Part shown: positions 1 through 5,369 of the stretch, piece by piece
Position numbering within the stretch: the stretch's first letter is position 1
Layout: every line of letters starts with the position of its first letter
The notes under the pieces: model-generated
The model's database searches: none
Told to the model about the DNA's origin: nothing
What the model saw: only the letters and a program-made list of their open reading frames with translations
Position numbers and translations under genes: made by a program
Source: Bacteroidota bacterium
GTDB taxonomy: Bacteria; Bacteroidota; Bacteroidia; Bacteroidales; 4484-276
NCBI GenBank assembly: GCA_013203545.1
Contig: JABMQA010001268.1
Location: 1 to 5,369 of the forward strand
Direction: 5' to 3'
Length of the DNA: 5,369 nt

Positions 1-14
1 CATTAAATACAACT

Positions 15-34
15 CCCCGCCCTGAAGGACGGGG
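15..34 (-). terminator. GC-rich hairpin downstream of the small gene (terminator or REP-like palindrome)
   Basis: Read from the minus strand, CCCCGTCC pairs with GGGCGGGG around a TTCA loop. All eight positions pair, with one G-U wobble; on the plus strand the same position is a C-A mismatch. This favours a function in minus-strand RNA or DNA. It lies 73 bases after the small gene's stop, and the sequence after the stem (AGTTGTATTT) is only moderately T-rich. A terminator for the two genes is plausible. The sequence also resembles palindromes found at IS200/IS605-type ends and REP elements mobilised by TnpA-like transposases; no transposase is in the window. Confidence 0.5.
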
Positions 35-107
35 CTAATCAAATTTAAATATCATTTTTAGACAGCTTCTTAGAATTTCGTCAAACGCTAATAAATAGAC
101 TGTTCGA

Positions 108-356
108 TTAAATATACAAGTCCTTCTCTTTGGTTTTTTCCTTCCGCATATTATACACTTTTTTACCACCATATGCTGCACCTATTGCAAGTAATAGGAA
201 AAGACCGCCACCTACGGGAGCACCACCGCCAACGGGTGTATTTCCACCACCCGGAGCGCCACCGGTCCCATTGGGCGGAGGCGGGGTTTGGGCTGAAAGG
301 GCACCCATTGTAAATAGGAAGATTACTGATAAGATGAGTTTTTTGAATGTTTTCAT
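108..356 (-). CDS. Small exported Pro/Gly-rich protein with PID-CTERM-like C-terminal anchor
   Basis: This 82-residue protein has a clear signal peptide (1-22, basic MKTFKK start, hydrophobic core, ending ALSA before Q23). A PPPP stretch (25-28) and a Gly-rich segment with repeated GGAP and PVGGG (32-51) follow, then a short hydrophobic stretch (52-62) and a basic tail with KK at 65-66 and several further Lys/Arg. A Pro-[IV]-x-Gly-Gly motif, hydrophobic helix, GxxYG and basic tail match, from family knowledge, the PID-CTERM-type sorting signals of small Bacteroidota proteins. Here the Asp position is Gly (PVGGG), so the match is imperfect. The role is unknown; envelope or inner-membrane anchoring is inferred. 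The gene lies 70 bases downstream of the large surface-protein gene on the same strand and may be co-transcribed with it. The ATG at 356 is chosen because the signal peptide begins there; the bases before it are A-rich with no Shine-Dalgarno sequence. The main alternative is a plain single-pass membrane protein. Confidence 0.85.
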   Translation of the reverse strand: MKTFKKLILSVIFLFTMGALSAQTPPPPNGTGGAPGGGNTPVGGGAPVGGGLFLLLAIGAAYGGKKVYNMRKEKTKEKDLYI

Positions 357-377
357 GATTTATGTTTTTTTCGAATT

Positions 378-417
378 TCAGGTTGCAGGTTAACATACCC
401 TGCAACTTGCAACCTGA
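378..417. repeat. Inverted repeat made of degenerate CTGCAAC heptamers between the two genes
   Basis: TCAGGTTGCA (378-387) is the exact reverse complement of TGCAACCTGA (408-417). With a G-T wobble and three more pairs the stem reaches 14 pairs around a 12-base loop (392-403). On the plus strand 400-420 reads as three consecutive heptamers, CTGCAAC, TTGCAAC and CTGATAC; the left arm carries the motif in reverse orientation. It fills more than half of the 70-base gap between the genes. In the minus direction no T-run follows, so it is not a classical intrinsic terminator. It may be a transcript-processing or stability hairpin, or a remnant of intergenic heptamer repeats. Confidence 0.6.
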
Positions 418-426
418 TACAGTTTA

Positions 427-3400
427 TTATTTTATATATATTTTTTCAGTTTGAACCTCATTCCCACTCCTAACCATAACCACATAAATCCCCGTTTTCA
501 ATTTCAAAGGAATGGTGTTTAGTTCTCTTCCGTTGATATTTTCCTCCATCACAACCCTTCCCATCATATCCGAAACTATTACTTCTCCGCTTTCAGCACC
601 TTTGATAAAGATTTGCCGATTGGAAGCGAAGATCAGGACGCTGCTTTCATCAGCAATGTTTTCCTCAATACCAACTGCGTCCAGATGCAGCTTAAACCGC
701 TTCTCATCATCGGTTATATCCCACACAAATTCGTAGTTGCCGTTAATTAAATTGTGAAATGTTTCGGTTTTGGTATCTTCGAGGATAGCTTCGGAAATGC
801 CGGCAATTTCTTTAATGCCGATGCTATTGATGCCGTTAAGGTTGTTTTGGAAACCCAGTTGAATAACTTCTGTTTCGGGGCGGACATCTATTGCAAGTTT
901 GCCATCTTCACAAAATGAATAGAGTTGTGAAACGCCTTCGGATGTGGAGACCAATTTCCAGGCATCCCTATGGAGTTCAAAACCTGTGTTGGTTTCTTCA
1001 CTAAAAATAACATAAAGTTCATCGCTGAATGAACCATTCGATCCGAGCAATACCAAACCATTTTCCAGTTCACTTTCCGACTTATAATAATTGGACGTGC
1101 CCTCATGTGTACGATCAGCATTTGTCAGGCTGAATGTCCCGCCAGTTCCTGTAACGATAAAAAAACCTTGCATTGGAGGAATGTATTGGGACCCGCCTCC
1201 GGCCCCATCATTCCATTCAACATAATCTCCAGCGCCGCCATCCTGGCTTTGATCCCAGTAATACACTGCGCCCCAGGTGTCGTCCAGACCACTCCAGTCG
1301 ATGGAGGAGGGATAGGGATTACCAAGCAGGTTGGCGCCTTCATAGGCATCGGGTTCGGTTGAATATTCCGTGAATGTGACAGACTGGCTTTGATTTCCGG
1401 TAAGTGGTGTTCCTGTGAAAGTGTAGGTTGTTGCTTTACCTGGTGTTGCCCAGAGGCTGTAACCCTGTTTGGGGTTGAGTACAGTTTCGGGGTCGGATAT
1501 ATCTGTCCAGGAATGGGTTGCTTCATCCCATGTTTGCAGATAATCGCCAAGGAAAGTGTTTGCAGTTGTTACATTGTTGGGTACAGAGATAAGATGCCAG
1601 ATACTTTCGCTTACATAACGTTGGATACTAACCGTTCCGTTATTAGTAATGGTTCCACTTGTGATAAGTGAGCCGACACCGGTAGCATCACTTTGGATCG
1701 TGAATGCTGATCCGCTACCAATCGTAAGGTTATTGCAGTTTGCAGAAGCATTCGGGGCTATGACCGGATCGTTGGCAACATCCGGAATAGTAATATTATA
1801 GTACATGGTAGGTACATCATTACCCGACCAGTTTCCTTCAGTATTCCAGGCTGTAGTCGATGTCCCCGTCCAGGTGGTTAAGGCATATTCAGGATCAGTA
1901 CCAAATTTGAATTCATACGCTCCCATATCGATTGTGCCGGAAGCGCCTGTTGATTTATTCAATTTACGGCCATAACCGGTTCCGCGGATGTCGTATGTTT
2001 CTGAATTGGCTGCGTCGCTCCCCACATCGGCACAGGGGGAATAGCTGCTGAGACGATAATCATTATTTCCGGCATCGGCGTAGTGTGGGTTGGTATCGAT
2101 GTTGTTGCCGCCGTCAGTGCCAAAACTGGTATTCCAGCTTCCACCACTACCATTACATCCCTTGATGTCGCTATAATAAATTGCTCCGGTGTAATCAGTC
2201 CCTGAAAGGGACAGTTCATTTGTATTAGCATAATATGATGTATTACCCCATAGAATACAGTTTTTAATTGTAAGGTCAAAGTAATTAGAAGCAATGATTG
2301 CCCCACCATTACTTCCTGAATAGTTGTTAGCGAATGTGCTATTGATAAATGTTGGTTGTGCTCGATATCCATCATACCCTTGAATAACCAAACCCCCTCC
2401 ATTACCATTTGCATTATTATTTGCGAAAAGGCAGTTGATAAATGTTGGAGCAGAGTTGTACGTCATCAGAATACCTGCTCCAGAACCACTAGTGGTGTTA
2501 GTTGTAAAGTTGCAATTAGTTAATGTTGGGGAAGAATATTTTAAACACATTCCGCTGCCAGATGAACTGGTGTTGGTTGTAAAACTACAATTAGTAATCG
2601 TTGGACTGGAAGAGGAATTATACATCCCACCACCGTTATAAGAATCATTGTTTGTGAACGTGCAATTACTTATATTAGGAGAGGAGCTTGCTGAATTATA
2701 CATTCCTCCGCCATCATGACCATAATTGTCTGTAAAATTACAATTTGTTATTGTTGGAGAAGATCCACTATTATGCATACCTCCTCCTCTATAAACCACG
2801 AAAGGGGTAACGGATAAGTTAGCATTGCCATCTGAAATTGTAAAACCGTTAAGTACTGCTGAACTGGTTAAGGCCGTACCACTGGGATGGGAGAATACAT
2901 TACAGCAGTTATCGTCAGCATCATCTACTACACCGATATCTCCGCTGAGGATGGTTTCATTAGCGCCCCCAATACCATAATCTGTACGTGCTGCAGTTGA
3001 TGTTTCTGTTCCTGCAAATCCACCGTAAATGGATACCCCGTTAATCATTTGAAATGCTTGATAACGGTCACCGGTACCACCCACTTCCACACTTGGGTAG
3101 TAGGTGCCTTTGGCTACCCATATTTGTTTGCCTGAAACTGCCACATCGAGAGCTGATTGAAATGATGTGAAGGCATTCGCCCAGGTTGTTCCATCATTGC
3201 TTCCGGATGCATTGACATTAACATAAATGGGGCCTTCTAAAGTAGCTGATGTAGATCCTGCAGTCCACCGTGAAAAAGCATCGATGCTGGCAAGTGTTAT
3301 AGTGTTTGCACCAGTTTCTACAGTACCACCATTATCAATCCAAACACTGCCGCCATCAGTTGACCGGAATAAAACCAGATCAGCTTCTGTGAGGCCGTTC

Positions 3401-5208
3401 AGTTCGCTATCATAATAATTAAAAACAAGCGTTGCATTTAAACCTGTATTGGTTGTTGGTGCAATATCATAATAACGCTTGATGCTCTCGTTTCCATAAC
3501 CACCTGTTTGAAAGGCAAGTCCACGCGTAATAACAGTGCTGCCCATGTTAGCGCTTGTAGTGATTGTTGCCCCAAGTCCGGCTACATTTTGGGCAGTAAT
3601 ATTATTTAAGTCTCTTGTTGTTGTTATTGTTCCACTTGTACCGTAAAGAATCCCGGTTCCTTCAACTAATGTGGCCGTACTGCCAAGCGTGATAGTTTGC
3701 CCATACAAGTCAAGATCACTTTCCAAAAAGAAGCTGCCGTTTACTGTTATTTCTGAAATAATTTCCATGAAAGATGATCCACCGAGTAAAAAGTTATTTA
3801 CTTCAGGTGAGCCATCAAGAATTGCATCGGTTCCTCCTGAATATGTGTAAACACCTACATTATCTGTTGACACGGGGGCACTTCCTCTACTCCAGTTGGA
3901 GGCAGTTGTCCAACTATCAGCGTTTGTATTAAGCCAGGTATTAAATGCAGTTGAAGCAATCCAATCGGTTGCAGGATCCATATAATATAAAGTGCCGTCA
4001 TTGTCGTTTCCTGAAAAATCCTGAAGGATTGTACCTGATTTATTATCAAAATTATAGTAGGCAACTAATCCGGTTTCGTTTCCGGTAAGATTTTTACACA
4101 TATATTCTCTTATTTCCGTAACAGTTCTCACATCATTCCATACTCGCAGCTCATCCATAGAGGCATCTACGGTTTCCCAGAGAGATGTAAATTGTCCGCC
4201 AATTCTAAAAGAATCATAAGAAAAAGCTGCTGCACCACCTGTATCATCCAAAACTCCATTTATATAAAGTTTTGAGCCGGAACCATCTGCAGTAATAGCA
4301 ACATGAGTCCATACTCCTGTACTCAATGGATTAGATGATGTTAAATCATCTCCAACAATAAATCCAGTTGTTGCAATTCTTCCATCGTTGTTTAATAAGT
4401 ATATCTCATCTCCACCAGCAGAAGTATTGCCTTTAGATATTAAACGAGCATTATCAGTTGGAATTTCATTAAGTTTAATCCAAAATGAAATGGTACCCGC
4501 ACCGCTAAGGGTTGGGGAAAAGGGATCAACAAGAATATTTTCGTCAGATCCATCAAAATTCAAGCAATTTTTTGGGCCGAAGAAAGCAGGGGAAGGAGAG
4601 GCGTTGGCATCAAAAGTGAAACCTCCAGTGAGTGTCCCATCATAAGTGCCCGAAGTTTGAGAATCATTAGCAGTGGTACCTGTGGTTTCGTTTAGCTTGT
4701 AATATGCTACAAGTCCTGCTTCACCTCCTGCAACTTCCTGATACATATTGGCACGTATTTCAGCCTGAGTACGTACATCGCTCCACAGCCTGAACTCATC
4801 CATTTTGCCGTCTAAATAATGTCCACTGGATCCAATCATAAAACCATTTGCATTTATGGATGTTGTTGTTGTTATTGCTACATGTGACCAGGCATTTGCA
4901 GGAAGTGTAGAACTTACAACTCCATTAATATAAATGATTGGATCGATAAAATTATATGTAGTTATAGTTCCCAATTCGTCGACCAAAATATTAGTAATAA
5001 CATTTAGCTTTGCCAGACCTAAGAAATTAATAGATGTGGTGGTTGGATTAACCCAAAATTCAATAGTATTTACTACTGTGGGTCCAGTACCGATATTAAT
5101 GTATTCCTGATTTGCACTATTAAAATCGAGGGCGTTGTTTTGGGCGTTGGTAAACATTGGGGTGATAGCCCAAACGATTACTACGATAAAGAAAATTATT
5201 TTTTTCAT
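427..5208 (-). CDS. Giant modular surface protein: two LamG domains, parallel beta-helix, T9SS type A sorting domain
   Basis: This 1593-residue protein is probably exported by Sec and then by the type IX system to the cell surface or medium. Seen in order: signal peptide (1-22); two LamG-like domains (about 25-205 and 212-410), each ending in a MDE(F/L)R(L/V)W, DVRT and GLVAYY signature; a W/NW module (424-455); a beta-rich region (about 540-652) with RYYDI and FSRWTAG; a beta-helix region opening at 661 and ending in a choice-of-anchor-Q-like tail (about 1041-1100, SPCADVGS and DMGAYEF); a second W/NW module (1111-1143); a conserved Bacteroidota region (about 1200-1370, LLGNPYPSSIDW and YIPPMQGFF); a region at about 1384-1513; and the T9SS domain (1522-1593). 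LamG folds often bind glycans and beta-helices may bind or cleave polysaccharide, but no catalytic motif is visible, so an adhesin or glycan-binding role is inferred. The ATG at 5208 starts directly at the signal peptide. The reading frame is intact throughout. Confidence 0.97.
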   Translation of the reverse strand: MKKIIFFIVVIVWAITPMFTNAQNNALDFNSANQEYINIGTGPTVVNTIEFWVNPTTTSINFLGLAKLNVITNILVDELGTITTYNFIDPIIYINGVVSSTLPANAWSHVAITTTTSINANGFMIGSSGHYLDGKMDEFRLWSDVRTQAEIRANMYQEVAGGEAGLVAYYKLNETTGTTANDSQTSGTYDGTLTGGFTFDANASPSPAFFGPKNCLNFDGSDENILVDPFSPTLSGAGTISFWIKLNEIPTDNARLISKGNTSAGGDEIYLLNNDGRIATTGFIVGDDLTSSNPLSTGVWTHVAITADGSGSKLYINGVLDDTGGAAAFSYDSFRIGGQFTSLWETVDASMDELRVWNDVRTVTEIREYMCKNLTGNETGLVAYYNFDNKSGTILQDFSGNDNDGTLYYMDPATDWIASTAFNTWLNTNADSWTTASNWSRGSAPVSTDNVGVYTYSGGTDAILDGSPEVNNFLLGGSSFMEIISEITVNGSFFLESDLDLYGQTITLGSTATLVEGTGILYGTSGTITTTRDLNNITAQNVAGLGATITTSANMGSTVITRGLAFQTGGYGNESIKRYYDIAPTTNTGLNATLVFNYYDSELNGLTEADLVLFRSTDGGSVWIDNGGTVETGANTITLASIDAFSRWTAGSTSATLEGPIYVNVNASGSNDGTTWANAFTSFQSALDVAVSGKQIWVAKGTYYPSVEVGGTGDRYQAFQMINGVSIYGGFAGTETSTAARTDYGIGGANETILSGDIGVVDDADDNCCNVFSHPSGTALTSSAVLNGFTISDGNANLSVTPFVVYRGGGMHNSGSSPTITNCNFTDNYGHDGGGMYNSASSSPNISNCTFTNNDSYNGGGMYNSSSSPTITNCSFTTNTSSSGSGMCLKYSSPTLTNCNFTTNTTSGSGAGILMTYNSAPTFINCLFANNNANGNGGGLVIQGYDGYRAQPTFINSTFANNYSGSNGGAIIASNYFDLTIKNCILWGNTSYYANTNELSLSGTDYTGAIYYSDIKGCNGSGGSWNTSFGTDGGNNIDTNPHYADAGNNDYRLSSYSPCADVGSDAANSETYDIRGTGYGRKLNKSTGASGTIDMGAYEFKFGTDPEYALTTWTGTSTTAWNTEGNWSGNDVPTMYYNITIPDVANDPVIAPNASANCNNLTIGSGSAFTIQSDATGVGSLITSGTITNNGTVSIQRYVSESIWHLISVPNNVTTANTFLGDYLQTWDEATHSWTDISDPETVLNPKQGYSLWATPGKATTYTFTGTPLTGNQSQSVTFTEYSTEPDAYEGANLLGNPYPSSIDWSGLDDTWGAVYYWDQSQDGGAGDYVEWNDGAGGGSQYIPPMQGFFIVTGTGGTFSLTNADRTHEGTSNYYKSESELENGLVLLGSNGSFSDELYVIFSEETNTGFELHRDAWKLVSTSEGVSQLYSFCEDGKLAIDVRPETEVIQLGFQNNLNGINSIGIKEIAGISEAILEDTKTETFHNLINGNYEFVWDITDDEKRFKLHLDAVGIEENIADESSVLIFASNRQIFIKGAESGEVIVSDMMGRVVMEENINGRELNTIPLKLKTGIYVVMVRSGNEVQTEKIYIK
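430..645 (-). other. T9SS type A C-terminal sorting domain
   Basis: Residues 1522-1593 end the large protein. The landmarks are VLIFASNRQIFIKG, GEVIVSDMMGRVV, a LKTGIYVVMV strand with the L-x-x-G-x-Y-x-V pattern, and the terminal EKIYIK. This is the known layout of the Por secretion system C-terminal sorting domain, recognised by the outer-membrane T9SS translocon and normally removed during attachment or release. It fixes the cell surface or exterior as the destination. Confidence 0.93.
1780..1878 (-). repeat. W/NW module, copy 2 (after the beta-helix)
   Basis: Residues 1111-1143 are the second copy of the T-W / W / N-W-S / P pattern seen at residues 424-455. It follows the DMGAYEF end of the beta-helix tail and leads into NLTIGSGSAFTI and GTITNNGTVSIQRYV, beta-strand-rich sequence that runs into the conserved pre-C-terminal region. 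Confidence 0.6.
2230..2787 (-). repeat. Seven-coil parallel beta-helix repeat with GGGM / SPTITNC / FxxN motifs
   Basis: Residues 808-993 consist of seven degenerate units starting at 808, 833, 859, 884, 910, 937 and 968, of 25 to 31 residues each. A typical unit reads G-G-G-M, a variable loop, S-S-P-T-I-T-N-C-x-F-T-x-N, then a loop. The Cys lies at 823, 849, 874, 899, 926 and 984, with Ser at 957 in unit 6; each is preceded by Asn. This periodicity is the mark of a right-handed parallel beta-helix with stacked side-chain ladders. The GGxx plus FxxN pairing also recalls chlamydial Pmp repeats. At DNA level the units have diverged, so the array is old, not a recent expansion. Confidence 0.9.
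3844..3939 (-). repeat. W/NW module, copy 1 (after the LamG pair)
   Basis: Residues 424-455 carry TWLNTNADSWTTASNWS, then a Pro (P445) and an N-V-G-V strand. Residues 1111-1143 repeat the pattern as TWTGTSTTAWNTEGNWS, then a Pro (P1133) and an N-I-T-I strand. The common pattern is T-W, about eight residues, W, about six residues, N-W-S, then P. Such motifs often start beta-sandwich modules in Bacteroidota surface proteins. This copy introduces a beta-rich region reaching about residue 652. Confidence 0.6.
3979..4575 (-). other. LamG/concanavalin-like domain 2
   Basis: Residues about 212-410 form the second domain, with the conventional LamG order: CLNFDGSDENILV start, ISFWIKL, VWTHVAITADGSGSKLYINGVLDD, FRIGG, MDELRVWNDVRT and GLVAYYNFDN. 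The GTISFW to LYINGVL arrangement is typical of the LamG/Laminin_G_3 family common in secreted Bacteroidota proteins. Confidence 0.85.
4594..5136 (-). other. LamG/concanavalin-like domain 1
   Basis: Residues about 25-205 form the first jelly-roll-type domain: ALDFNSANQEYINIG start, IEFWVNP strand, AWSHVAI, LDGKMDEFRLW, DVRTQAEIR and GLVAYYKLNE. It is paralogous to the next domain, sharing the FW, W-HVAIT, MDE-R-W, DVRT and GLVAYY landmarks in order. In this copy the YINGVV strand precedes W-HVAI, whereas in domain 2 YINGVL follows it. Binding of glycan or another ligand is inferred from the fold family only. Confidence 0.8.
5143..5208 (-). other. Signal peptide of the large surface protein
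   Basis: Residues 1-22 show two Lys directly after Met, a long hydrophobic core rich in Ile, Phe and Val, and the end TNA followed by Q23. Cleavage is predicted between A22 and Q23, a common arrangement in exported Bacteroidota proteins. It supports both the chosen start and Sec export before the T9SS step. Confidence 0.85.
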
Positions 5209-5369
5209 TTGCCTTATGATTAATTATTATACGTATTTCAATATTGCCAAATGTAATTGTAAAAACTTCATAATTGCTCTAATTACACCTAAGCAATACC
5301 TTAGCATGGTACTATAAGTACATGATAATGTATGACATAACACGACAACTACAGGCAACCTGCTTTGAC
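5209..5369. other. AT-rich upstream region, no gene
   Basis: These 161 bases hold the candidate -7 box, an imperfect palindrome at 5305-5324 (CATG and TACT arms around ATA, with one bulged G), and near the window edge a CAGG-CAA-CCTG inverted repeat at 5352-5362. The edge sequence contains GCAACCTG (5355-5362), the same octamer found at 409-416 after the large gene. No coding sequence is supported here. Confidence 0.5.
5248..5255 (-). promoter_or_regulatory. Candidate Bacteroidota -7 promoter box for the large gene
   Basis: The minus strand reads TACATTTG here, an exact match to the Bacteroidota -7 consensus TAnnTTTG. It would place the transcription start about 33 bases before the ATG. No TTTG-like -33 box is seen 19-21 bases upstream, so the promoter is incomplete or the -33 box is degenerate. 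Confidence 0.5.

Noticed and set aside
130..393. Plus-strand 87-residue open frame, proline-rich
   Set aside because: It is antisense to the Gly/Pro-rich small gene. Its proline runs are the complement of the Gly codons, and it has no signal peptide or other sensible feature.
390..397. TATGTTAA as a -7 promoter box for the small gene
   Set aside because: It matches only TAnnTT of TAnnTTTG, lies across the loop side of the inverted repeat, and has no -33 box at suitable spacing.
163..405. Minus-strand 80-residue open frame overlapping the small gene
   Set aside because: It is a frame-shifted shadow of the small gene and covers the heptamer hairpin. The other frame gives a clean signal peptide and anchor.
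378..417. Inverted repeat as an intrinsic terminator of the large gene
   Set aside because: In the minus direction the stem is followed by an A-run, not a T-run.
1125..1550. Minus-strand 141-residue open frame inside the large gene
   Set aside because: It is a different frame of the large coding sequence, whose own frame shows continuous conserved motifs here.
1959..2414. Minus-strand 151-residue open frame inside the beta-helix region
   Set aside because: It is an out-of-frame shadow; the real frame continues the helix repeats and the DMGAYEF tail.
2230..2787. Regular repeats considered as a CRISPR array
   Set aside because: The repeats are degenerate at DNA level, vary in length as multiples of three, and translate in one frame into beta-helix coils.

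Overview
The window looks like a piece of a Bacteroidota chromosome. The evidence is a very large secreted protein ending in a type IX secretion (T9SS) type A sorting domain, signal peptides ending in A-Q as is common in this phylum, the lack of clear Shine-Dalgarno sequences, and a TAnnTTTG-type -7 promoter box upstream of the large gene. Genus or species cannot be read from the sequence.

Both supported genes lie on the minus strand. Read in the direction of transcription, they are preceded by about 160 bases of AT-rich upstream DNA (5209-5369) with a candidate -7 box at 5248-5255. Then comes a 1593-residue modular cell-surface or secreted protein (5208-427). Its order is signal peptide, two LamG/concanavalin-like domains, a W/NW-motif beta-sandwich region, a right-handed parallel beta-helix with seven visible coils, a second W/NW module, a conserved Bacteroidota pre-C-terminal region and a T9SS sorting domain. 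A 70-base gap follows, holding an inverted repeat built from degenerate CTGCAAC heptamers. Next is an 82-residue small exported protein (356-108) with a Pro/Gly-rich body, a short hydrophobic segment and a basic tail, which resembles the PID-CTERM class of C-terminal sorting signals. The last 107 bases hold a GC-rich hairpin (15-34). It is fully paired only when read from the minus strand and resembles both an intrinsic terminator and the palindromes associated with REP/IS200-type elements.

The two genes may form one transcription unit: same strand, 70-base gap, no convincing internal promoter or terminator. The inferred picture is a large surface adhesin or carbohydrate-binding protein exported by T9SS, next to a small envelope protein that carries a different type of C-terminal anchor. 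No enzyme active site is recognisable in either protein. No RNA gene, CRISPR array or transposase is visible. The most notable features are the Cys/Asn ladder with FxxN/GGxx repeats in the beta-helix, the pairing of two different sorting signals, and the hairpin and heptamer repeats in the intergenic DNA.
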